In this document: piece by piece, positions 13,865-19,588 of the stretch
Position numbering within the stretch: position 1 is the first letter of the stretch
How the letters are laid out: every line of letters starts with the position of its first letter
Origin: Acetobacteraceae bacterium
GTDB lineage: Bacteria; Pseudomonadota; Alphaproteobacteria; Acetobacterales; Acetobacteraceae
Direction: 5' to 3'
Length of the DNA: 19,588 nucleotides
Assembly: GCA_027306955.1 (NCBI GenBank)
Contig: DAHUXX010000232.1
Location: 1 to 19,588 of the forward strand
Notes under the pieces: model-generated
Database searches by the model: none
The model's input: the letters and a program-made list of their open reading frames with translations, nothing else
Told to the model about the DNA's origin: nothing
Program-made: the position numbers and the translations under genes

Positions 13865-14204
13865 GCCGGCATCTCCTCGCCCATCTCCTGGCCGGGGCGC
13901 GAGCATGGCCCCACCCGGCGGCACAGGCCAGCCCTCATCGCGTACCCGCAAACCTTCCCGCGATGTTCGCGGCACGGCAAGTGCAAGACCCGCCATGGCA
14001 GGACCATCGCGCGCGGGACGGCACGCGCGGGACGGCAAAGGCGCGCACCCGGCGGGCTAGCGCCGGGACGAGCGGCGCGCCATGCTGCCCGCGCCGAGGT
14101 CCAACCGTTCCCGCCGCAATGGGGCGGGAGCCAACCGGGCGCGCGTTCTGAAGGCTATACTTTGGGGGACTGGCGCTCAGCGCCACAACATGGAGGTGTT
14201 TCAC
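13865..14204. other. Divergent intergenic region with regulatory signals
   Basis: About 340 bp between the C45-type gene and the binding protein gene, with no convincing small ORF. It contains a 14-bp tandem repeat (14010-14037) and a 7-bp inverted repeat TCCCGCC/GGCGGGA with a 7-bp spacer (14109-14115 and 14123-14129). Two CCAACCG repeats start at 14101 and 14131. TATACT at 14156-14161 could be a -10 box for the plus-strand gene, but no good -35 stands at the right distance. The parS-like palindrome begins at its right edge. Confidence 0.5.
14010..14037. repeat. Perfect 14-bp tandem repeat, two units
   Basis: CGCGCGGGACGGCA occurs at 14010-14023 and immediately again at 14024-14037, within the divergent intergenic region. 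Confidence 0.85.
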
Positions 14205-14212
14205 GTGAAACG
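14197..14212. promoter_or_regulatory. parS: parS-like ParB-binding site
   Basis: TGTTTCACGTGAAACG matches the widely conserved chromosomal parS consensus TGTTTCACGTGAAACA at 15 of 16 positions. It contains the perfect 14-bp palindrome GTTTCACGTGAAAC. The centre of the palindrome is the GTG start codon (14205) of the binding protein gene, and the Shine-Dalgarno sequence abuts its left edge. parS sites normally cluster near the chromosomal origin; no parA or parB gene is in this window. Confidence 0.75.
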
Positions 14213-15782
14213 ACGCAACTTCTTGCAGGGCAGCGCCGCTGTCGCTGCTTCAGGCCTCGCGAGCCCCGCGCTCGCGGCCCAGCCGCAGGTGCTGAAATAC
14301 ATACCGCAGGCGAACCTGTCCTCGATCGATCCGATCTGGACCACCGCCACCGTCGCGACCCTGCACGGCTACATGGTCTACGACACGCTCTACGGCATCG
14401 ACGCGAAGCTCCTGCCGCACCCGCAGATGTTCGCCGGCCACACCATCTCGTCCGACAACCTCACCTGGACCCTCACGCTGCGCGACGGCCTCGCCTTCCA
14501 CGACGGCCAGCCCGTGCGCTCCGCGGACTGCATCGCCTCGATCGAGCGCTGGGGCAAGCGCGACGGCTTCGGCCAGTACATGATGGCCATCACCAACGAA
14601 ATGAAGGCGGTGAACGACAAGACCTTCACCATCCGCCTCAAGAAGCCCTTCGCCCTGCTGCCATACTCGCTCGGCGCCGAGGGCTGCTTCATCATGCCCG
14701 AGCGCGTCGCCAAGACCGATGCCTTCAAGCAGATCACGGATGCCACCGGCAGCGGCCCCTTCGTCTTCCAGCCCAAGGAGTTCGTCTCGGGCTCGGAGGT
14801 GATCTACACCAAGAACACCAAGTACGTGCCTCGCAGCGGCCCCGCCAGCTACTGGGCCGGCGGCAAGGTCGCGCATTTCGACCGCGTCGAGTGGAAGATC
14901 ATCACCGATCCCGCCACCGCCGCCGCGGCACTGCAGCGCGGCGAGGTCGACTGGTGGGAAGACCCGATCTTCGACCTGCTGCCGACGCTGGAGAAGTCCA
15001 AGGATGTCACCGTCGAGGCGCTCGACCCGCTCGGCGCCCTCGGCATCATCGCCTTCAACCACGAGCAGGCGCCGTTCAACAGCCACGCAATCCTGCGCGC
15101 GCTCCTGCACGCGGTGGACCAGAAGGAATACGTCCAGGCGGTGCTCGGCGCCCAGGCGGCCAAGTTCGGCAAATACCCCGCCGGCTACTTCACCATCGGC
15201 TCGCCCTACGCCAACACCGTGGGGCTCGAGGCGCTCAGCGGCCCGCGCAACATCGATCTGGCCAAGAAGCTGATCGAGCAGGCCGGCTACAAGGGCGAAC
15301 CCGTCGTGCTCATGTCGCCCTCGGACCAGCCGCAGCTTCAGATCATGGCCCAGGTCACCCAGGACCTGTACCAGAAGGTCGGGATGAAGGTGCAGTACCA
15401 GAGCATGGACTGGGGCACGCTCGTTGCCCGCCGCGCCGAGCACAAGCCGGCCAGCCAGGGTGGCTGGAACAGCTTCTGCACCACCTGGGGCGGGCTGCAG
15501 GTCGCCAACCCCGGCGGCTCCTACCCGCTGCGCGGCAACGGCAAGGGCGGCTGGTTCGGCTGGCCCACCAACCCGGACATCGAGACCCTGCGCAACCAGT
15601 GGTTCGATGCTCCGGATCTGGCCGCCCAGCAGAAGATCTGCGACCAGATCCAGGCCCGCGCCTTCCACGACGTGCCCTTCATCCCCGTCGGCCAGTGGGT
15701 CACCCCCACCGCCCACCGCAGCAACCTCACGGACTTCGTGAAGTGCGGCGTGATGGTCTTCTGGAACGTGAAGCGCGTCTGA
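14205..15782 (+). CDS. Exported solute-binding protein, family 5 (orphan)
   Basis: A 525-residue periplasmic binding protein. With the GTG start at 14205 the N-terminus is (M)KRRNFLQGSAAVAASGLA, a textbook twin-arginine signal with cleavage near ALAA. GGAGGTG at 14192-14198 is six bases upstream, which decides this start over ATG 14190. Family 5 features include FAGHTISSDNLTWTLTLRDG, AFHDGQPVRSADCIASIERW, GSGPFVFQPKEF and the late VPFIPVGQWVTPTAHR. It resembles dipeptide/opine-type binding proteins; ligand unknown. No permease or ATPase gene follows, and a strong hairpin ends the unit, so it must dock on a transporter encoded elsewhere. The start codon lies inside a parS-like palindrome, so ParB binding could influence expression. 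Confidence 0.95.
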   Translation: MKRRNFLQGSAAVAASGLASPALAAQPQVLKYIPQANLSSIDPIWTTATVATLHGYMVYDTLYGIDAKLLPHPQMFAGHTISSDNLTWTLTLRDGLAFHDGQPVRSADCIASIERWGKRDGFGQYMMAITNEMKAVNDKTFTIRLKKPFALLPYSLGAEGCFIMPERVAKTDAFKQITDATGSGPFVFQPKEFVSGSEVIYTKNTKYVPRSGPASYWAGGKVAHFDRVEWKIITDPATAAAALQRGEVDWWEDPIFDLLPTLEKSKDVTVEALDPLGALGIIAFNHEQAPFNSHAILRALLHAVDQKEYVQAVLGAQAAKFGKYPAGYFTIGSPYANTVGLEALSGPRNIDLAKKLIEQAGYKGEPVVLMSPSDQPQLQIMAQVTQDLYQKVGMKVQYQSMDWGTLVARRAEHKPASQGGWNSFCTTWGGLQVANPGGSYPLRGNGKGGWFGWPTNPDIETLRNQWFDAPDLAAQQKICDQIQARAFHDVPFIPVGQWVTPTAHRSNLTDFVKCGVMVFWNVKRV

Positions 15783-15788
15783 TCGCCT

Positions 15789-15820
15789 GGTCCGGGTGGC
15801 GTCGCGGCGCCACCCGGACC
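15789..15820 (+). terminator. Terminator hairpin after the orphan binding protein
   Basis: A perfect 13-bp stem (GGTCCGGGTGGCG at 15789-15801 with CGCCACCCGGACC at 15808-15820) has a 6-base loop and begins 6 bp after the stop codon. There is no T-tract. The remaining gap to 15951 shows nothing else that I can support. Confidence 0.75.
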
Positions 15821-15951
15821 AACCTGCCTCCCTCGGCGGCGCGCGGTGGCGCAAGCCAGCGCGCGCATCGCCGCGATCCTTGCGATAAATCAATGAAACC
15901 CGGGCGCCGGTCGCGTAACGACCCGCTCGTGCAGTCGCAAGGAGAATACCC

Positions 15952-16452
15952 GTGTTGCCCCGTCTCACGCCGCAAGGCCAGTCGATCGAAAAGGTGATGC
16001 TCGCCGGCATCCGCGTCTGTGTCGGCTGGGTCTTCCTCTGGGCCGCGATCCACCATTTCGGCAACAGCGCCTATGTCGGCGGCTTTCTCTCCCACACCAG
16101 GACGTTCCACCCCGTCTACGGCCCGCTTGCGGCCTCGCCGCTGCTGCCGTTCATTTCGTTCATGGTCGAATACGGCCACCTGCTGATCGGCCTGTCGCTG
16201 GTGAGCGGGCTGTTCGTGCGCGCCTCCGCTCCCTTCGGCATCCTGCTGCTGATCCTCTACTGGACCGCGCACATGAGCTTCCCCTTCATCGGGGACCCGA
16301 ACAACCTGCTGATCGACTTCCACATCACCTACGCCTTCGCGCTCGGCCTCTGCATGGTCCGCCACGCCGGCCACGCCTACGGGCTCGACGGCCTGGTCGC
16401 GAAATGGCGGATGACCGGGGAACACGCCACGCTCCGCTGGCTCCCCGCCTGA
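15952..16452 (+). CDS. DoxX/DoxD-family membrane protein
   Basis: A 166-residue four-helix inner-membrane protein. The layout fits the DoxX/DoxD (TQO small subunit-like) family: a first helix with RVCVGWVFLWAAIHHFG, a central pair around LLPFISFMVEYGHLLIGLSLVSGLFVRASAPFG, and a last helix with LLIDFHITYAFALGLCMV. DoxD is part of a thiosulfate:quinone oxidoreductase in archaea, but most bacterial relatives have no proven role and some are linked to redox stress. The start is GTG at 15952 with AAGGAGA about eight bases upstream. It is a single-gene unit between two hairpins. Confidence 0.85.
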   Translation: MLPRLTPQGQSIEKVMLAGIRVCVGWVFLWAAIHHFGNSAYVGGFLSHTRTFHPVYGPLAASPLLPFISFMVEYGHLLIGLSLVSGLFVRASAPFGILLLILYWTAHMSFPFIGDPNNLLIDFHITYAFALGLCMVRHAGHAYGLDGLVAKWRMTGEHATLRWLPA

Positions 16453-16467
16453 GTCCCCACCGGCCCC

Positions 16468-16497
16468 GGTAGCGCCGCCCCGCCGCGCGGCGCTACC
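16468..16497 (+). terminator. Terminator hairpin between the DoxX and acyl-CoA dehydrogenase genes
   Basis: An 11-bp perfect stem (GGTAGCGCCGC at 16468-16478 with GCGGCGCTACC at 16487-16497) has an 8-base loop and lies 15 bp after the DoxX stop. It ends only eight bases before the next start codon, taking the place where a Shine-Dalgarno sequence would be expected. Confidence 0.7.
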
Positions 16498-16505
16498 CTC
16501 GCCCG

Positions 16506-17672
16506 ATGGACTTCTCCCTCCCCGACACCCAGCGCGCCGTGGCGGACGCCATCGCGCGCATCGCCGCCGGCTTCGACGACGCCTACTGGCTCGCCCGCGA
16601 CACCGACGGCCGCTTCCCCCACGAGCTTCACCAGGCGCTCGCCCGCGACGGCTGGCTCGGCATCGCGATGCCGGAGGCGCACGGCGGCGCCGGCCTCGGC
16701 ATCACCGAGGCCGCGATCATGATGCACGAAATCGCCGCCTCCGGTGCCGCCATGTCCGGCGCCTCCGCGGTGCACATGAACATCTTCGGCCTCAACCCCG
16801 TCGTCGTCTTCGGCACGGAGGAACAGAAGGCGCGCATGCTCCCCCCGCTCATCGCGGGCCGCGAGCGCGCCTGCTTCGGCGTCACCGAACCCGACGCCGG
16901 GCTCGAAACGACCGCGATCCGCACCCGCGCCGAGCGCCATGGCGACCACTACATGGTCCACGGCCAAAAGGTCTGGACCTCCACCGCCCAGGTCGCCGAC
17001 CGCATCCTGCTCCTCGCCCGCACCACGCCCGCGGAACAATGCCGCAAGCGCACCGAGGGCCTCTCGCTCTTCTACGCGGCACTCGACCGCAACCATGTCG
17101 AGGCGCGCGTGATCGAGAAAATGGGCCGCAAGGCCGTGGACTCCAACCAGCTCTTCATCGACGGCCTGGAAATCCCCCTCGAAGACCGCATCGGCGAGGA
17201 AGGGCAGGGGTTCCGTCTGCTCCTGCACGGCCTCAACCCGGAGCGCATCCTCATCGCCGCGGAGGCCGTCGGCATCGGCCGCGCCGCCCTGCGCAAGGCC
17301 GCCGCCTACGCCCGCGAACGCGTCGTCTTCGGCCGCCCCATCGGCAAGAACCAGGCGATCCAGCACCCGCTGGCGCGAAGCTGGATGGAACTCGAAGCCG
17401 CGTGGCTCATGACCCTGCGCGCCGCCGACGCCTACGACCGCGGGGACGAGGCCGGCGCCCACGCCAACGCCGCGAAGTACCTTGCCGCGGAAGCCGGCTT
17501 CCGCGCCTGCGAGGCTGCCGTCCTCACCCATGGCGGCTACGGCTATGCCAAGGAATACCACGTGGAGCGCTATTTCCGCGAAATCATGATCCCCCGCCTC
17601 ACCCCCGTGAGCCCGCAGCTCGTCCTCTGCCACATCGCCGAGCGCGTCCTGGGCCTGCCCAAAAGCTACTGA
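16506..17672 (+). CDS. Acyl-CoA dehydrogenase
   Basis: A 388-residue FAD enzyme that introduces the alpha-beta double bond into an acyl-CoA and passes electrons to ETF. FAD- and substrate-binding motifs include CFGVTEPDAG (123-132), VHGQKVWTSTA and RERVVFGRPIGKNQAIQHPLA. The usual C-terminal catalytic Glu (YEGT motif) is absent; the sequence there is IPRLTPVSPQLVL. A Glu is present at E246 in GLNPERI, matching the alternative position used by isovaleryl-CoA and long-chain dehydrogenases. I therefore infer a branched or unusual acyl-CoA substrate. It is a single gene with no ETF or hydratase neighbours. The start is ATG 16506, without a visible Shine-Dalgarno. Confidence 0.95.
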   Translation: MDFSLPDTQRAVADAIARIAAGFDDAYWLARDTDGRFPHELHQALARDGWLGIAMPEAHGGAGLGITEAAIMMHEIAASGAAMSGASAVHMNIFGLNPVVVFGTEEQKARMLPPLIAGRERACFGVTEPDAGLETTAIRTRAERHGDHYMVHGQKVWTSTAQVADRILLLARTTPAEQCRKRTEGLSLFYAALDRNHVEARVIEKMGRKAVDSNQLFIDGLEIPLEDRIGEEGQGFRLLLHGLNPERILIAAEAVGIGRAALRKAAAYARERVVFGRPIGKNQAIQHPLARSWMELEAAWLMTLRAADAYDRGDEAGAHANAAKYLAAEAGFRACEAAVLTHGGYGYAKEYHVERYFREIMIPRLTPVSPQLVLCHIAERVLGLPKSY

Positions 17673-17774
17673 CGACGAACCGGGATTTTGCCAGAGCGCG
17701 GCATCGCCCGTTCCCATCCGCGCCCGCCGCGACTAGGCTTTCGTTCTCTGCGCCCAAAGCCGCGAGAACCCCCG

Positions 17775-18665
17775 ATGAACCCCGCCCCGAAGCTCCCCCG
17801 CCGTGCCCTCCTCGCCGGCCTCGCCGCGTTCCCCACCGCGGCGCTCGCCACCCCCGTGCCCGAAACCGGCATGCGCCAGGCCGGCGCGCCGCTCCCGCGC
17901 GTCCCCGCCCAGCCCCTTGCCGACCTGCCCGCCTGGCGCCGCAACGCGCTCCCGGTCGATCCCAACGACCCTCGGCCCAAGATCGCCATCGTCGTCGACG
18001 ACTGCGGCGTCATGCGCGACAACACCGCCCGCGCCATGGCTCTGCCCGGCCCGCTCACCCTCGCCTGGTTCCCCTTCGCCCCGAACCTCGCGAGCCAGAC
18101 CGAGGAAAGCCGCGCCAACGGCCACGAAACCCTGATGCACATGCCCATGCAGGCCCGCATCAGCGCACCCTACGCCTTGGGCCCGGATCCGCTGCGCGTC
18201 GACCTCTCGCCCGAAGTCAACCTGGAGCGGCTGCAAGACGCCATCGCCGCCGTGCCGCACGCCGTCGGCCTTAACAACCACATGGGCAGCGTCGCCACCC
18301 GCAGCATCTGGCTGATGAACATTGTCGCCCGCCAGACGCGCCGCGCCACCATGCTCTTCCTCGACAGCCTCACCGTCGCCCACAGCGAGGGCGTGCTGCG
18401 CGCCGAGGCCTTGGGCGTCCCCACCGCCGCCCGCGACGTGTTCCTCGACGACTCCCCGCGCCCCGCCGACATCGCCCGCCAGCTCGCGATCACGGAGGCC
18501 GTCGCCCGCCATCAGGGCTACGCCATCGCCATCGGCCACCCCTGGCCGGACACGCTCGCCGCGCTCGAATCCTGGCTGCCGACGCTCGGCGCGAAGGGCT
18601 TCGCCCTCTGGCCCATCGCCGCCACCGTGGCGCTGCGCAACCACCTGCCCATCCGCGCTGGCTGA
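17775..18665 (+). CDS. Divergent polysaccharide deacetylase family protein
   Basis: A 296-residue exported protein. The N-terminus KLPRRALLAGLAAFPTAALA is a signal peptide with twin-arginine character. The domain (about 70-290) has the divergent polysaccharide deacetylase pattern: IAIVVDDCGVM, LTLAWFPFAPN, NGHETLMHMPM, GLNNHMGS and MLFLDSLT, then AIAIGHPWPDTL. These Asp and His residues would form a metal site as in NodB-type deacetylases, but members of this branch, often found next to cell-envelope peptidase genes, lack a proven substrate. I chose ATG 17775; the open frame extends to 17688 (TTG) without signal-peptide logic. No clear promoter is visible in the 102-bp upstream gap. Confidence 0.9.
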   Translation: MNPAPKLPRRALLAGLAAFPTAALATPVPETGMRQAGAPLPRVPAQPLADLPAWRRNALPVDPNDPRPKIAIVVDDCGVMRDNTARAMALPGPLTLAWFPFAPNLASQTEESRANGHETLMHMPMQARISAPYALGPDPLRVDLSPEVNLERLQDAIAAVPHAVGLNNHMGSVATRSIWLMNIVARQTRRATMLFLDSLTVAHSEGVLRAEALGVPTAARDVFLDDSPRPADIARQLAITEAVARHQGYAIAIGHPWPDTLAALESWLPTLGAKGFALWPIAATVALRNHLPIRAG

Positions 18666-18689
18666 CACCCCCGCGCGAGCCCCCCACGC

Positions 18690-19376
18690 ATGTGCGGCCG
18701 CTACGCCAGCAAGAGCTCCGCCGAGGATCTCGCCGAGCGCTTCCACGCCACCGGCAAGCTCCCCCGCCTCAACCCCTCCTGGAACATCGTCCCCAGCCAG
18801 GAGGCGCCCGTCATCCGCTGCCATCCCCAGACCGGCGAGCGCCATCTCGACCTCCTGCAATGGGGCCTCCTCCCGCACTGGACGAAAGACCGGAAATCCG
18901 CCCGCCGCCCGATCAACGCCCGCGCCGAGACCGTCGTCACCAGCGGCTTCTTCCGCGACGCCTTCGCTGCCCGCCGCGCCATCGTTCCCGCCGACGCCTT
19001 CTACGAATGGAAGCGGGAAGGGGCCCAGGGACAAACTGCCCAGAAACAGCCCTTCGCCGCCGCCCGCGCGGACGGCGACATCCTCGCCATGGCCGGCCTG
19101 TGGGAAGGCTGGCGCGGCCCCGACGGCGAAATCGTCCGCAGCTTCGTCATCGTCACCACCCCGGCCAACGCCGAGATGGCCGGCATCCACGACCGCATGC
19201 CCGCGATCCTGGACCCCGCGGACTGGGAAACCTGGCTCGCGGCAGAACCGGACGCCGCCTCGGCCCTTCTCCGCCCCGCCGAAGACGGCACGCTGCGGCT
19301 CTGGCCCGTCTCCCGCCGCGTCAACGCTCCCACCGCCAACGGCCCGGAACTCCTCGCCCCGCTCGCCTCAGCCTGA
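18690..19376 (+). CDS. SOS response-associated (HMCES/YedK-type) abasic-site protein
   Basis: A 228-residue protein of the SRAP family, which forms a covalent crosslink with abasic sites in single-stranded DNA. The nucleophile C2 (MCGRY) becomes N-terminal after Met removal. The other active-site residues are N76 (NARAE), E106 (FYEWKRE) and H167 (IHDRMPAIL). Length and order match the family. Start ATG 18690 is fixed by the invariant MCGR. It follows the deacetylase gene by 24 bp, so the two may be cotranscribed. No LexA-type box is evident just upstream. The 3' end overlaps the convergent ABC gene by 9 bp. Confidence 0.95.
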   Translation: MCGRYASKSSAEDLAERFHATGKLPRLNPSWNIVPSQEAPVIRCHPQTGERHLDLLQWGLLPHWTKDRKSARRPINARAETVVTSGFFRDAFAARRAIVPADAFYEWKREGAQGQTAQKQPFAAARADGDILAMAGLWEGWRGPDGEIVRSFVIVTTPANAEMAGIHDRMPAILDPADWETWLAAEPDAASALLRPAEDGTLRLWPVSRRVNAPTANGPELLAPLASA

Positions 19377-19588
19377 CAGCCGCCCCAACTCGCGCTGCAA
19401 CCGCAGCAGCCGCGGCACGTAAACCCCCTCGCGCCGCAACACATCCACCGTCCCCGCCTCCACCACGCGCCCGGCCTCCAGCACCGCGACCCGGTCAGTC
19501 TCCGCCACCGTCTCCAGCCGGTGCGTCATCCACAGCACGCCCCGCCCCGCCATCACCGCCTCCAGCGCCCCGCGCAGCGCCGCCGCCG
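19368..19588 (-). CDS. ABC transporter ATPase, C-terminal fragment (CydC/CydD-like)
   Basis: The last 73 residues of an ABC nucleotide-binding domain; the rest lies beyond the right edge. The H-loop is in VLWMTHRLE, followed by DRVAVLEAGRVVEAGT, the usual end of exporter-type ATPase domains. The MTHRLETV wording resembles the heterodimeric CydC/CydD thiol exporter, but this fragment cannot separate that from other fused exporters. It is not of the DppD/DppF type, which have a different C-terminal extension, so it does not supply the missing ATPases of the Dpp-like system. Confidence 0.8.
   Translation of the reverse strand, partial: AAALRGALEAVMAGRGVLWMTHRLETVAETDRVAVLEAGRVVEAGTVDVLRREGVYVPRLLRLQRELGRLSG

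Noticed and set aside
14082..14204. Upstream extension of the orphan binding protein to 14082 or 14190
   Set aside because: The perfect Shine-Dalgarno and twin-arginine signal fix the start at GTG 14205.
13172..15997. Plus-strand open frame of 941 codons
   Set aside because: It runs antisense to the C45-type gene and out of frame with the binding protein; low-complexity Arg/Ala/Pro-rich translation.
17683..17740. TTGCCA as a -35 box for the deacetylase gene
   Set aside because: No acceptable -10 box at 16-18 bp; not supported.
1..19588. tRNA, rRNA, CRISPR, insertion sequence or prophage
   Set aside because: No repeat-spacer pattern, transposase or RNA-gene signature was seen on either strand.

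Overview
The window is very GC-rich double-stranded bacterial DNA, with third codon positions almost all G or C. It is packed with short intergenic gaps, overlapping starts and stops, and twin-arginine exported binding proteins. I infer a high-GC alphaproteobacterium, possibly Acetobacteraceae/Rhodospirillales; nothing here proves the rank. I see no rRNA, tRNA, CRISPR array, insertion sequence or phage gene. The two ends cut a membrane-protein gene (left) and an ABC transporter ATPase gene (right).

Left region (1-4090): a small exported PepSY-like protein plus a four-helix cytochrome b561-type protein occurs twice in tandem (260-1145 and 1365-2304). It is followed by a convergent QseB/QseC-type two-component system (response regulator 3329-4003, sensor kinase 2233-3339). 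A tandem direct repeat GTAAGCG with an 11-bp pitch lies 40-45 bp upstream of all three transcription units, in the same orientation relative to each. This looks like the operator of the response regulator, so the locus reads as a self-contained, autoregulated signalling and membrane-redox module. The upstream copy still carries, antisense to the end of its cytochrome gene, a fossil of the 3' end of the sensor kinase gene. This suggests it is a duplication of the copy next to the kinase.

Middle region (4089-11046): a short-chain dehydrogenase gene on the plus strand faces a six-gene minus-strand unit. That unit encodes a FadR-type GntR regulator, a family 5 binding protein, two Dpp/Opp-type permeases, a DHDPS/NAL-family aldolase and a probable glycosyltransferase. 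The regulator has a near-consensus promoter whose predicted transcript would start at its ATG. No ATPase gene accompanies the transporter.

Right-middle region (11114-15782): upp, a second short-chain dehydrogenase and a C45-type amidohydrolase/acyltransferase lie on the minus strand. Divergent from them is a second, orphan family 5 binding protein gene. Its GTG start codon sits inside a near-perfect parS (ParB-binding) palindrome, which hints that the window is close to a replication origin. Several unrelated short tandem repeats cluster in this stretch.

Right region (15952-19588), all plus strand until the last gene: a DoxX/DoxD-type membrane protein, an acyl-CoA dehydrogenase, a divergent polysaccharide deacetylase, an HMCES/YedK-type DNA-protein crosslink protein, and a convergent partial ABC ATPase. 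Hairpin terminators separate the first three units.
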